In this document: piece after piece, positions 9,335 to 16,736 of the stretch
Position numbering within the stretch: the first letter of the stretch is position 1
How the letters are laid out: the number at the start of each line of letters is the position of its first letter
Origin: Bog-473 sp963783245
GTDB lineage: Bacteria; Actinomycetota; Acidimicrobiia; Acidimicrobiales; RAAP-2
Length of the DNA: 64,000 nt
Reading direction: 5' to 3'
Assembly (NCBI GenBank): GCA_963783245.1
Contig: CAWAMS010000005.1
Span: forward strand, 124,001-188,000
Program-made: the position numbers and the translations under genes
Notes under the pieces: generated by a model
Seen by the model: only the letters and a program-made list of their open reading frames with translations
What the model was told of the DNA's origin: nothing
Databases searched by the model: none

Positions 9335-9464
9335 GCGTTCCTCCTCTTCTCGTCGGGACGTGGCTCGTACTACCAGCTTGTCCGACATGCCGCAATGGGC
9401 TGGGTCGGCCCGATCTCTATGCAACGATGCACGCCGTGCCCACCCACGCCTAGGAGGAACGTCC

Positions 9465-10136
9465 ATGGGACAAGCCATCGGTGACAGCATCACGTTGGCC
9501 CTGGGAGTGGCCATCAGCCCGATTCCCATCATTGCCATCATCTTGATGCTCCTGTCGAAGAAGGCGGGAGCCAACAGCCTCGCATTCTCCTTCGGCTGGA
9601 TCCTCGGCGTTGCCGGCGCTCTCGCTGTGGTCATCCTCGCATCCGGAGCTATCGGCACCGGAACCGGCGGGGCCCCGTCACATGGCGTCTCCGTTGTGAA
9701 GATCGTGCTCGGAGTCCTGCTGCTCCTCGTGGGCCTCCGCAATTGGAGGAAGCGCCCGAAGGCGGGCCAACCAGTGGAGTTGCCCAAGTGGCTGCAGGCC
9801 ATCGGGAGCATCACCCCGGCAAAGAGCGCGGGCCTGGGCGTCGCGCTCTCGGCCGTCAACCCCAAGAATTTGCTCCTGATCATCGGCGGGGGTCTCGCCA
9901 TCGCCAACGCTCCTACGTCGACGAGCGGCAAGGTCGTCGCGGCCACCGTCTTCGTCCTGGTGGCCATCTCCACGGTCGTGCTGCCCGTCGTGCTGTATCG
10001 GATTCTCGGAGCACGGGCCCAGAGCACCCTCGAGTCCCTCAACACCTGGCTTCAAGCCAACAACGCCACGGTGATGGCGGTCCTGATCCTTGTCATCGGC
10101 GTCGTCCTGATCGGCAAGGGAGTCGCGGGTTTCTGA
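9465..10136 (+). CDS. GAP/Sap-family integral membrane protein
   Basis: 223 residues with about six hydrophobic segments: LALGVAISPIPIIAIILML at the N-terminus, FSFGWILGVAGALAVVILA, VKIVLGVLLLLVGL, NLLLIIGGGLAIA, VFVLVAISTVVLPVVLY and the C-terminal AVLILVIGVVLIGKGVAG. The pattern fits the LysE-like GAP family (mycobacterial Sap proteins), linked to export or addressing of lipids across the cytoplasmic membrane. ATG 9465 follows AGGAGG at 9452-9457; upstream in-frame ATGs lack such a site. It ends 11 bases from the convergent holin-like gene. Cargo unknown. Confidence 0.8.
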   Translation: MGQAIGDSITLALGVAISPIPIIAIILMLLSKKAGANSLAFSFGWILGVAGALAVVILASGAIGTGTGGAPSHGVSVVKIVLGVLLLLVGLRNWRKRPKAGQPVELPKWLQAIGSITPAKSAGLGVALSAVNPKNLLLIIGGGLAIANAPTSTSGKVVAATVFVLVAISTVVLPVVLYRILGARAQSTLESLNTWLQANNATVMAVLILVIGVVLIGKGVAGF

Positions 10137-10146
10137 TCTTCTCCCC

Positions 10147-10512
10147 TCAGTCCTTCTTCCGGCTCCGCAGGGGCAAGACCATCTCCCCGAGCCAGCTGAA
10201 GATTCCGACGATCAGCCCTCCCAACACCGCGGCACCGAAGCTGTCCACGGACAACCGGCTCGAGAGCCACGCCGTGATGGCGAACAGCACCGCATTGATG
10301 ACCAACAGGAACAGGCCCAAGGTCAGGACGACCAGCGGGAGGCTGAGCAAACGGAGAATCGGTCCGACGATGGCGTTGACGGCGGTGAAGATCACGGCGA
10401 TCCACAGGAGAGAGAGGAATCCCCCGTTGATGTGGATGCCATTGACCAGGTGGGCCACCACTCCGAAGACGACCGCCACCAACAACAGCCGGATGCCCAA
10501 TCGCGCCAGCAC
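10147..10512 (-). CDS. Holin IV-like (phage_holin_4_2) family membrane protein
   Basis: 121 residues with four membrane spans: LLLVAVVFGVVAHLV, FLSLLWIAVIFTAVNAIVG, LPLVVLTLGLFLLVINAVLFAITAWL and a fourth around AAVLGGLIVGIFSWLGEMV, ending in a positive tail RSRKKD. This is the common chromosomal family named after mycobacteriophage holins. In bacterial chromosomes it is widespread and is not evidence of a prophage; no phage genes are nearby. Role in membrane homeostasis is suspected only. Confidence 0.8.
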   Translation of the reverse strand: MLARLGIRLLLVAVVFGVVAHLVNGIHINGGFLSLLWIAVIFTAVNAIVGPILRLLSLPLVVLTLGLFLLVINAVLFAITAWLSSRLSVDSFGAAVLGGLIVGIFSWLGEMVLPLRSRKKD

Positions 10513-10584
10513 CTCTAGGCCCTCCTGTCCGAGCGTTGAGATTGCACAGCTAGCCCTTCGAGGGATCCTGGCGGGTCCATCACG

Positions 10585-10851
10585 CTATCGGCCTGTGCGC
10601 TCGCGGTGCTTACACCCTGGCCAACAACACGGCCGGCGCATGCCCTCCTCCAGCTCCTCTTGCGTTCGGCGAATGCGCCGCTCTCGGGTCGTCAGCTGTT
10701 TCGCATCCTCGACCCAGCAGATGAACTCGTTGCGGGCCAGAGGCGTGATGTCGATCCATGCATCGAGCGCTGTGCGGTTGCCGATCAACGCCGTGCGCAG
10801 GTCTCCCGGGAGCTTGTGCACCACTCCGCCCGGTACCCGCGTGCCGCCCAT
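10585..10851 (-). CDS. YdeI/OmpD-associated family C-terminal domain protein
   Basis: 88 residues. The segment VVHKLPGDLRTALIGNRTAL, then WIDITPLARNEFICWVEDAK and TTRERRIRRTQEELEEGMR is the signature C-terminal domain of the YdeI/OmpD-associated (bacteriocin-protection) family, which here stands alone without the N-terminal DUF1801-like part. The tail RPCCWPGCKHRERTGR adds three cysteines and a histidine, which could hold a metal; this is unusual for the family. It is divergent from the PPOX gene, with 81 bases between starts, so it may share the palindromic operator region. Molecular function unknown. Confidence 0.7.
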   Translation of the reverse strand: MGGTRVPGGVVHKLPGDLRTALIGNRTALDAWIDITPLARNEFICWVEDAKQLTTRERRIRRTQEELEEGMRRPCCWPGCKHRERTGR

Positions 10852-10902
10852 CGGATCAACGGTAACGGGTCGGGACCGGACCGGTCAGCCACGACCTTGG
10901 CA

Positions 10903-10920
10903 AGCAAGTAGTTACTTGCT
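10903..10920. promoter_or_regulatory. Perfect 8+8 palindrome, probable TetR operator
   Basis: Arms agcaagta and tacttgct separated by gt form an 18-base inverted repeat whose arms match perfectly. It ends at base 10920, overlapping by one base the -10-like hexamer of the PPOX-TetR operon, whose coding starts at 10933. Palindromes of this size and place are typical TetR operators, and the TetR gene is the second gene of the operon, so autorepression is the likely logic. Confidence 0.75.
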
Positions 10921-10925
10921 ACACT
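10920..10925 (+). promoter_or_regulatory. -10 element (TACACT) of the PPOX-TetR operon, leaderless
   Basis: TACACT sits 7 bases before ATG 10933. Transcription would start at or next to the A of the start codon, giving a leaderless mRNA, which is common in actinobacteria. No Shine-Dalgarno is present upstream of the ATG, in agreement. The -35 region would fall at the left arm of the palindrome. Confidence 0.6.
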
Positions 10926-10932
10926 CCGAGCC

Positions 10933-11367
10933 ATGACAGGACCCACGCAACCCACCGGTTACTTCGATCCGTTGGGGGTCAGCAAATACGCACTGTTGAC
11001 CACCTTCAAGCGGGATGGAACTCCCGTGGCGACCCCCGTGAACGTCGTGGTCGAGGGCGATATCGCCTATTTCCGCACCTGGGACACCAGTGGCAAAGCC
11101 AAGCGGCTCCGCCACACGCCACACGTCGAGCTACGACCCAGCGGGCCTCGGGGCACTCCCAAAGGCGACACGACGCTCACCGCAATCGCCGGTCTGCTGG
11201 GGGGCGAGGAGTCCCAGAGGGCCGCTGCCGCGCTTGCCCGTCAACATCCATTCGTCCACGGGCTGGTGGTCCCACGCCTTCACCGCCTGCGCGGATGGAC
11301 CACCCAGAACTACCGGTTGGACCCACCCGACACCACACGGTCCGACGACTCCCCCCAACCGGCGTGA
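10933..11367 (+). CDS. PPOX-class F420-dependent oxidoreductase-type protein
   Basis: 144 residues of the split-barrel flavin/deazaflavin-binding family. Typical strands are YALLTTFKRDGTPVATPVNV, IAYFRTWDTSGKAKRLRHTP and VELRPSGPRGTPKGD, matching the pyridoxamine-oxidase-like, F420-dependent subgroup of actinobacteria that reduces or detoxifies small molecules or biliverdin-like compounds. Cofactor preference is inferred from the family. First gene of a leaderless operon; its stop overlaps the TetR start as GTGA. A palindrome at 10903-10920 covers the promoter. Likely de-repressed by the ligand of the TetR protein, which may also be its substrate. Confidence 0.85.
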   Translation: MTGPTQPTGYFDPLGVSKYALLTTFKRDGTPVATPVNVVVEGDIAYFRTWDTSGKAKRLRHTPHVELRPSGPRGTPKGDTTLTAIAGLLGGEESQRAAAALARQHPFVHGLVVPRLHRLRGWTTQNYRLDPPDTTRSDDSPQPA

Positions 11368-11990
11368 CCGATACTCGGTCGACCCGGGAGCGACTCATCG
11401 AGACAGCGATGCAACTCTTCGGAGAGCATGGCTACAAGGCGACCACCGTCGCCCAGATTGAGGCAGCAGTCGGACTGTCGCCTGGGTCGGGCAGCCTGTA
11501 CAAACATTTCTCCTCCAAAGAGAAACTCTTGGCCGCGGGGGTCGAGGCCCAGCTCGCCGATCGAGCCGCGCTCGTCTCGGTGTTGGATCCGCGCGTCGCA
11601 CCCTTTCAAGGCGAGAGCGCAGAGTTGCAGGCCCTGCTGCAATCCGTCGCTGTCGCCGGCCTGCGGAGAATGGAACAGGACAGGCACATCAATCGGCTCC
11701 TCTTCCGTGGCCTTCAGGACTTCCCCGATCTCCTCGAGCGCTACGGCAACGGGGAGATCGCGGCCAACCACCACGCTGTCGGGGCCTTGCTACGTGCGCT
11801 CGGCTCGGACCAGCACGAGGACCTCGACTGGCCGGCCATCGCTGCCGTGCTGGTCGGTGCGACCGCCCACTACTGGCTCCTCTCCGACCTCTTCGGAACC
11901 CACCCATCAGGTGTCGACGAGGAGCGCTACACCGCTGCGACAGCGCTTCTGATCACCAGTCTGCTTGCAGCACCCGATTCGGACGAGTGA
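11364..11990 (+). CDS. TetR-family transcriptional regulator
   Basis: 208 residues. N-terminal helix-turn-helix: RERLIETAMQLFGEHGYKAT, TVAQIEAAVGLSPGSGSLY, KHFSSKEKLLAAGV, the classical TetR DNA-binding domain, followed by an all-helical ligand domain. GTG 11364 overlaps the PPOX stop by 4 bases, so the pair is translationally coupled. The palindrome in front of the operon is its probable operator, giving negative feedback. It converges on the F420 reductase-like gene with a 1-base gap. The effector is unknown. Confidence 0.92.
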   Translation: MTDTRSTRERLIETAMQLFGEHGYKATTVAQIEAAVGLSPGSGSLYKHFSSKEKLLAAGVEAQLADRAALVSVLDPRVAPFQGESAELQALLQSVAVAGLRRMEQDRHINRLLFRGLQDFPDLLERYGNGEIAANHHAVGALLRALGSDQHEDLDWPAIAAVLVGATAHYWLLSDLFGTHPSGVDEERYTAATALLITSLLAAPDSDE

Positions 11991-11991
11991 A

Positions 11992-12627
11992 TCAGGGTTC
12001 CCCGACCAATGACCGTGCCTCCGTTGGCCCGACAACGAGGTCGTGGAGGTCGCCGCCCACCTCGAGCCGACTGGACTGGCCGATCCCGCCCGCGTTGACC
12101 GGCTCGAAGCCGGCCGTTCGGATCAGCCGCTCTACTGCCTCGCCAGCACGGTCGTCGTCGGTCACATAGAAGAGGACCGCCGGCTCAGGCGACCGGTTGC
12201 GAGAGGACTCGAAGAGATTCGCCGACATCGTTCCGAACGTCATGGCCAAATGCGCACCTGGCGGCAACCACCCTGCGACAACCTCGCCGGAGGATTGTCC
12301 CTCGGGCAGGAGACGTGTCACCTTCCCTTGCGCGTTGAGGCCGACCGGGTTGCTCGGAACGACCACGAGCTTCTCGTTGAGCGCGTCAGCGATCTCCTTG
12401 ACGACGGCGTTCAGTACGGTAAACCGAAGCGCAAGGATGACCGCATCAGCGCCCCGCAGCGCTGCGTGGTTGTCCTCAGCGGCGACGGCCGCTCCACCGA
12501 CTTCTGCGGCCAACTTTTGTGCTGACTCCTTGTCGGCGCTCGAGATCTGCAGGGTCTCGCCACCAGCGGCGAGCGCGCGGGCGATGACCGATCCGATCCC
12601 GCCGGTGCCGATGAGGGCGGTCGTCAT
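11992..12627 (-). CDS. F420:NADP oxidoreductase-like dinucleotide-binding protein
   Basis: 211 residues with an N-terminal Rossmann motif LIGTGGIGSVIARALAAGG (GxGxxG at 7-12), then ISSADKESAQKLAAEVGG and ADAVILALRFTVLNAVVKEI, LVVVPSNPVGLN. This is the NpdG/Fno-like family (NADPH-dependent F420 reductase) and its paralogues, which exchange hydride between F420 and NADP. Some paralogues have other partners, so activity is inferred. ATG 12627 overlaps the VOC stop (ATGA), so both come from one mRNA. Together with the PPOX and LLM genes around it, it suggests local production and use of reduced F420. Confidence 0.75.
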   Translation of the reverse strand: MTTALIGTGGIGSVIARALAAGGETLQISSADKESAQKLAAEVGGAAVAAEDNHAALRGADAVILALRFTVLNAVVKEIADALNEKLVVVPSNPVGLNAQGKVTRLLPEGQSSGEVVAGWLPPGAHLAMTFGTMSANLFESSRNRSPEPAVLFYVTDDDRAGEAVERLIRTAGFEPVNAGGIGQSSRLEVGGDLHDLVVGPTEARSLVGEP

Positions 12628-13088
12628 TCGGACTTCCCGCCGGACGTGCCCGACGGCCACTGGTCGGGCATCCAGTCGCCTTCCGGATCGGTCGTTTGTC
12701 CCACTTCGATCAGATGTCCGTCAGGGTCGCGGATATAGCAACGGATCTCGTACTGGTGCTGCTTCGGCGGCGTCAGAAACTGGGCGCCCTTGGCGCTCCA
12801 TTGGGCGTAGACAGCCTCGATGTCCTTGACCCGGATATTGAGGAAGCTGCTGACCCGGTCGGGATCGCGTGGCGTCTCCAGCGTCACCGCAGGCTTGTCG
12901 TCGGTCGGGCCTCCGCCGACATTGATGATGATCCAGCTGTTCGACAGGGCGACATAGGTCACGTCTCCTGAAAAGACCAACTTGCCGCCGAGCACTTCGG
13001 TATAGAAGCGCCGGGAACGCTCGACATCATCCGAGACGATGAAGTGGGCCAGGACAATTTGATCTGCGGGCGATGGGGACTCTGTCAT
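12624..13088 (-). CDS. VOC-family (glyoxalase/bleomycin-resistance-like) protein
   Basis: 154 residues, one VOC domain: IVLAHFIVSDDVERSRRFYTEVLG, then SFLNIRVKDIEAVYAQWSAKGAQF and CYIRDPDGHLIEVGQ. His near the start, the second-half strand and the final Glu in HLIEVGQ are the expected metal ligands. ATG 13088 has GGAGG at good spacing. It is translationally coupled to the F420 reductase-like gene. Substrate unknown; roles range from ring-cleaving dioxygenase to thiol-dependent detoxification. Confidence 0.85.
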   Translation of the reverse strand: MTESPSPADQIVLAHFIVSDDVERSRRFYTEVLGGKLVFSGDVTYVALSNSWIIINVGGGPTDDKPAVTLETPRDPDRVSSFLNIRVKDIEAVYAQWSAKGAQFLTPPKQHQYEIRCYIRDPDGHLIEVGQTTDPEGDWMPDQWPSGTSGGKSE

Positions 13089-13221
13089 AGGGCACCTCCA
13101 CTTGTCGGACGCACACCGCTGGGGCGGATTCGTACCGATGCTATGACGAACTTCGGCCCCTTTCCACGGCTCATGTCTGACGCTCGGACCCCTCCGACCG
13201 GGAGAGTCCCCGCCTAGTCCA

Positions 13222-14175
13222 TCAACCGACGAACAGTGGGGCGAGTGTTTCGCCCAGCAGTGCCACGCGACCCTCGACGTGGCCGTTCGGCGGGGCGTTG
13301 ACCGTGACGCCGTCGATTCCGGTGTCGCGCAACTGCGAGAACCTCTCGGCAACCTCGTCCGGGCTGCCGACGATGATCGTGCCCCGTCGCATCTCGGCCT
13401 CGGGCTGGCGGATGAGGTAGTCCTCAAACTCTGCCACCGCCTGCTCGTGGGTGGGTGCGATGCAGGCGCTTGTCTGGTACGAGACAGTGATCTCGGACCG
13501 GTCGCGACCGACGACCGCGCAATGATCGGCGAGCACGTCCAGCTTGCGCGGGATCTCGTCGGCACGACAGATCAGGTTGGATTCGTCGGCGTACTGAGCA
13601 ACCAACCGGAGCGTCTTGCGCTCACCACCGCCGCCGATCATCACCGGAATGCGACCGAGCGGGGCGGGATGGTTCATGGCTTCTTGCACCTGGTACCACT
13701 TTCCCGACAGGGTGGGCTTCTCGCCGCGCAGCATCGGGAGCACGATGCGCAACGATTCCTCGAGCTTCTCGAAGCGGTCCGTGAACGTGCCGAACTCGAA
13801 GCCCAGCGACTGGTGCTCCAGTTCGAACCACCCTGCACCGATGCCGAGCTGGGCCCGACCGCCGGAGACGATGTCCAGCGCGGTCACAGTCTTGGCCAGC
13901 AAAGAAGGGTGACGATACGTGTTGCCGGTCACAAGCGCGGACAGCCGCACCCGATTGGTGTGCTGGGCGAGCGCCGACAACATGGTGTAGCACTCGATCA
14001 TTTCCTGCTCGGGTCGGCCAAGGCTTGCCAATTGATAGAAGTGATCCATCACCAGCACCGTGTCGAAGCCGGACGTCTCGGCCTCCACCGCCTGCTGTCG
14101 CACGGCAGCGAACAGTCCGTCCGGAGCAACTCGGGGATAGGTGAAGTTAGGAATCTGATAGCCAAGAAGCGTCAC
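13222..14175 (-). CDS. LLM-class F420-dependent oxidoreductase
   Basis: 317 residues, luciferase-like TIM barrel. Seen are GFDTVLVMDHFYQ, the conserved RVRLSALVTGNTYRHPSLLA, SGGRAQLGIGAGWFELEH and PVMIGGGGERKTLRLVAQYAD, which form the deazaflavin (F420) site in this class. Related actinobacterial proteins oxidise alcohols or reduce imines and nitro compounds with F420. Cofactor type is inferred from sequence style. It sits 27 bases downstream of the AhpD-like gene on the same strand, so an operon is likely. Confidence 0.9.
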   Translation of the reverse strand: MTLLGYQIPNFTYPRVAPDGLFAAVRQQAVEAETSGFDTVLVMDHFYQLASLGRPEQEMIECYTMLSALAQHTNRVRLSALVTGNTYRHPSLLAKTVTALDIVSGGRAQLGIGAGWFELEHQSLGFEFGTFTDRFEKLEESLRIVLPMLRGEKPTLSGKWYQVQEAMNHPAPLGRIPVMIGGGGERKTLRLVAQYADESNLICRADEIPRKLDVLADHCAVVGRDRSEITVSYQTSACIAPTHEQAVAEFEDYLIRQPEAEMRRGTIIVGSPDEVAERFSQLRDTGIDGVTVNAPPNGHVEGRVALLGETLAPLFVG

Positions 14176-14202
14176 GCGTTCGAATTTAGCCTCGTGTCGC
14201 GG

Positions 14203-14673
14203 TTATCCCCACTGACCCGGTGTGTAGTCACCTGCGGGCTGATGGGTGATGCCATTGAGGCGGTTGTAGAGGTTGATGAGGGCGATGAGGCACACCAGTG
14301 CGCCGAGCTGGTCGTCGTCGAAGTGCGTCGCCGCGTTGGCCCAGGCTTCGTCCGTGACATCGCCGTCATCGGCGACGCGAGTTCCCTGTTCAGTGAGCTC
14401 GAGAGCAGCCCTCTCGGCTACGGTGAAGACAGTCGCCTCTCGCCATGCGGCGACCAGGTTGATCCGCACCGAACTTTCCCCGCTGTGCGCAGCATCCTTG
14501 GTGTGCATGTCAAGGCAGACGGCGCAGCCGTTGATCTGGCTGGCTCGGATCTTGACCAGCTCCTGGGTCGTGGTTGGCAAGGTGGAACCAGTTATCACCG
14601 CGCCTGCAGCGTTGATGTGTTGGCTGAATAATCCGACAACCGCAGTGCCAGAGAGGTCGATCCGAGCGTCCAT
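14203..14673 (-). CDS. Carboxymuconolactone decarboxylase / AhpD-like protein
   Basis: 156 residues. The AhpD redox motif is intact: C50-A-V-C53-L-D-M-H57 within IRASQINGCAVCLDMHTKDA, preceded by a helix with a conserved Glu (TTTQELVKI). Such proteins are alkylhydroperoxidase-type thiol reductases with the CxxC pair as peroxidatic/resolving cysteines. ATG 14673 has GAGGAG close upstream. It is followed by the LLM oxidoreductase, so a peroxide or oxidative stress link with the F420-type enzymes is plausible. Confidence 0.88.
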   Translation of the reverse strand: MDARIDLSGTAVVGLFSQHINAAGAVITGSTLPTTTQELVKIRASQINGCAVCLDMHTKDAAHSGESSVRINLVAAWREATVFTVAERAALELTEQGTRVADDGDVTDEAWANAATHFDDDQLGALVCLIALINLYNRLNGITHQPAGDYTPGQWG

Positions 14674-14818
14674 CTTGTTCTCCTCTTTGCATTCGATTTC
14701 TCACGACCCTGACCCCAAAGGCCCGATTGGGCGCCATTTGCCCTGGGGCACGTTTGTTGTTCAAAAGAGACCGTGGTCAGGTCCGGCGCACTCTTTGTCG
14801 CTCTGGGTTCCCAGGAGG

Positions 14819-15232
14819 TCAGCGATCGTGATCCGACCGCACGTGCACGTCGCCGAGGAACGTGTGTCCGGCAACCCGGACCACAGGAGTGTCAGATCGA
14901 CCAGGCTCGAAGACCGCTTCGTTGTTCAAGCGGTCGTTGTTGGCGCGTCCGGTGAGTTCGACTCGGGTGCCTGGCGGAACGATGATGTCGACATCGCGCC
15001 CAAGCGCATACGCCTCGATGTGGAGCTCGTGAGGAAGGCTCTTGACATCGGACAGATCGATCGTGACGTCACCGAGCACCGAGAGTCCGCTCAGTTGGCT
15101 CTCGACATCCCACACTTTGGCCCGCTTTCCTTTGTGAAGCCACCCACCTTCGAAGAAGGGCTCGAGCCCGAGCAACCATCGTTTCGTGGGCCGAGCTGCT
15201 GGGATGCGAACGGATACCGGCGGTGGTGTCAC
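14819..15232 (-). CDS. LiaF-like / cell-wall-active antibiotics response domain protein
   Basis: 137 residues. The core QLSGLSVLGDVTIDLSDV, then IEAYALGRDVDIIVPPGTRV and a final VVRVAGHTFLGDVHVR are beta-strand repeats of the LiaF C-terminal/DUF1707-linked domain, found in proteins that respond to envelope stress. The usual N-terminal membrane helices are absent, so it looks cytosolic. The GTG start at 15232 has no clear ribosome site, and a slightly different start cannot be excluded. Function unknown. Confidence 0.65.
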   Translation of the reverse strand: MTPPPVSVRIPAARPTKRWLLGLEPFFEGGWLHKGKRAKVWDVESQLSGLSVLGDVTIDLSDVKSLPHELHIEAYALGRDVDIIVPPGTRVELTGRANNDRLNNEAVFEPGRSDTPVVRVAGHTFLGDVHVRSDHDR

Positions 15233-15420
15233 GTTCGTATCGTCTCACCTCGTCTCGCCGAGGACATAGGGACATTGGTCCTCTTCGCACGCACACCACT
15301 TTGATCCGATCAGGAATGCGATCGCTCTACGTAGGGTGAGGGCCCCCTGGCGGCTGCAGGACGCCCCCTGTCCCGACCATCCACGGCCCGGGCGCGTTGA
15401 CACATGGGGGATCCGCGTGT

Positions 15421-15441
15421 TCTAATCCTGTCTTATGACAA
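15421..15441 (+). promoter_or_regulatory. -10 (TCTAAT) and start-codon palindrome of the GntR gene
   Basis: TCTAAT at 15421-15426 lies 8 bases before ATG 15435, suggesting a leaderless transcript. A dyad TGTC-TTAT-GACA at 15429-15440 covers the start codon and the expected transcription start. YtrA-type GntR repressors control their own operon from such short dyads, so this is a likely auto-operator. Confidence 0.55.
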
Positions 15442-15953
15442 TAGGACAAAGCAGCAGCGGATCGGCCGGCGACTCGGATGCCTCCCGCACCGGGGGCAGC
15501 GGTCCCGTGTCGCCGATCGAGTTCCGACTCGACCCCTCCTCGGGCGTGCCGACCTACCTGCAACTCGTGCACCAGGTCGAGCACGCGCTGCGTCTCGGCT
15601 ACCTCAAGCCTGGGGATCAGCTACCCAAGGTGAGGGACGTGGTCGCATCATTGGCCATCAACCCGAACACCGTTTCCAAGGCGTACCGCGAACTGGAGAC
15701 CAAGGGCCTCATCGTGGGGCGGCCCGGCCAGGGCACGTTCATCTTGGCCAGCCTCGGTCACGTCGCACTCCCCGAGCTGACCGGGCTCCGGCGAGCTCTA
15801 CGCGGATGGCTGACCAAGGCGGACACTGCGGGACTGGACGAGAGCGGGATCGTGGCGCTCGTCGCCAGTGAGCTGAGGGATTTCTATGAGCGTCGCACCG
15901 GGTCGCCCACCCACGGCGGCGTGGCGGACAGTGGGGCGGAGGGCGTTGCATGA
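15435..15953 (+). CDS. GntR-family regulator, YtrA type
   Basis: 172 residues: winged helix with GVPTYLQLVHQVEHALRLGY, LKPGDQLPKVRDVVASLAIN, PNTVSKAYRELETKGLIVGR and GQGTFIL, followed by only a short helical tail. A small effector domain is the mark of the YtrA subfamily, whose genes usually precede ABC transporter operons they repress. Here the next gene (ATGA overlap at 15950) is indeed an ABC ATPase, but broken. The regulator itself is intact and may now mainly control itself. Confidence 0.9.
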   Translation: MTIGQSSSGSAGDSDASRTGGSGPVSPIEFRLDPSSGVPTYLQLVHQVEHALRLGYLKPGDQLPKVRDVVASLAINPNTVSKAYRELETKGLIVGRPGQGTFILASLGHVALPELTGLRRALRGWLTKADTAGLDESGIVALVASELRDFYERRTGSPTHGGVADSGAEGVA

Positions 15954-16252
15954 ACGTCATGAAGGCAACAGGCCTGGGCAAGCGCTACGGCAGCACGCAG
16001 GCGCTGCGTGAGTGCTCGCTTGCCATCCCCGCCGGTCATGTGGCCGCGCTGGTCGGTCCGAACGGCGCGGTGAAGAGCACCCTTTTGAACCTGGCCGTCG
16101 GCCTGGCGGCGCCATCCGAGGGCGGCCTCACCGTCCTCGGTGGCCTGCCGCCCGGGTCGCCCCCAGCGCTGGACGGCAACATCGGTCCTCGAAGCTCCTC
16201 GTCCCGGAACGGGTACGTGTCTCATGACGGCTTCCCAGGAAATCGAACCTGA
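15950..16252 (+). pseudogene. ABC transporter ATPase, N-terminal remnant
   Basis: 100 codons that start like a normal ATPase (ATGLGKRYGSTQALRECSLA, then VAALVGPNGAVKSTLLNLAV). The Walker A reads GPNGAVKST instead of GPNGAGKST, losing an essential Gly. After the GGLPPGSPPALDG segment homology stops; the Q-loop, signature and Walker B are all missing. The next recognisable segment is the end of a permease. This looks like a large internal deletion of the transporter genes rather than a single indel. Translation is coupled to the GntR gene, but a working ATPase is not expected. Confidence 0.75.
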
Positions 16253-16259
16253 TGCGCTC
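16202..16259 (+). repeat. Imperfect direct repeat, copy A (copy B at 16686-16744)
   Basis: About 58 bases resembling a second stretch about 480 bases downstream, both containing tcccggaa, an atgacgg start-like core, caggaa/tcgaacc and gatgcg/catgcg. The two copies flank the permease remnant. They could be traces of the recombination that removed the transporter, or a duplicated gene-junction sequence. Confidence 0.5.
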
Positions 16260-16621
16260 CGGGGGAGGGTTCCTGCGCCAGCACTACGTCGCGCCGCTGG
16301 TCACCAGCAAGCTCAACATTCCCGATTCGGCGTGGGTCCTGAGCCAGCAATGGCTCACCAAGAGCGGCCGGCCGGCAAGCCAGTCGGTGCTCAGCCAGGT
16401 CCTCTCGAGGGCCCCAGGGAATCTGTTCGGGAAAGGTGGGGTTCCGAAGTCCGTCACCGTGTGGCAATACCTCGAGCGACACGGGTACATGCAGCTGACC
16501 ACCTACCAGCCAGCCAGCCGGTTCTGGCCATTCCAATGGTTCGAGGGCGGCTGGCTCCTGGCGCTGTCAGTGCTACTCATCGGCCGTGACCGTCTGGCTG
16601 GTCCGTCGCCGGGCGGTCTGA
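16252..16621 (+). pseudogene. ABC transporter permease, C-terminal remnant
   Basis: About 120 codons resembling the end of the permease that accompanies YtrA-type ABC systems: FLRQHYVAPLVTSKLNIPDS, WVLSQQWLTKSGRPASQSVL, then YMQLTTYQPASRFWPFQWFE and a final membrane span GGWLLALSVLLI. Its natural end (TVWLVRRRAV, stop at 16619-16621) is in the next frame after a break near 16580. The N-terminal membrane part is absent. With the ATPase remnant it marks a collapsed transporter. Confidence 0.7.
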
Positions 16622-16736
16622 AGACCGATGGAAACTCTCGTGGGCGACGTCACGGTCGATGGACATGTCGTCCGAGCCGACACGCTCCCGGAAGGGTGCG
16701 TCGCTCTATGACGGAGTTCACAGGAAGTCGAACCCC

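Noticed and set aside
10147..10512. Holin-like gene as prophage evidence
   Set aside because: This membrane family is common in bacterial chromosomes and no other phage gene is near.
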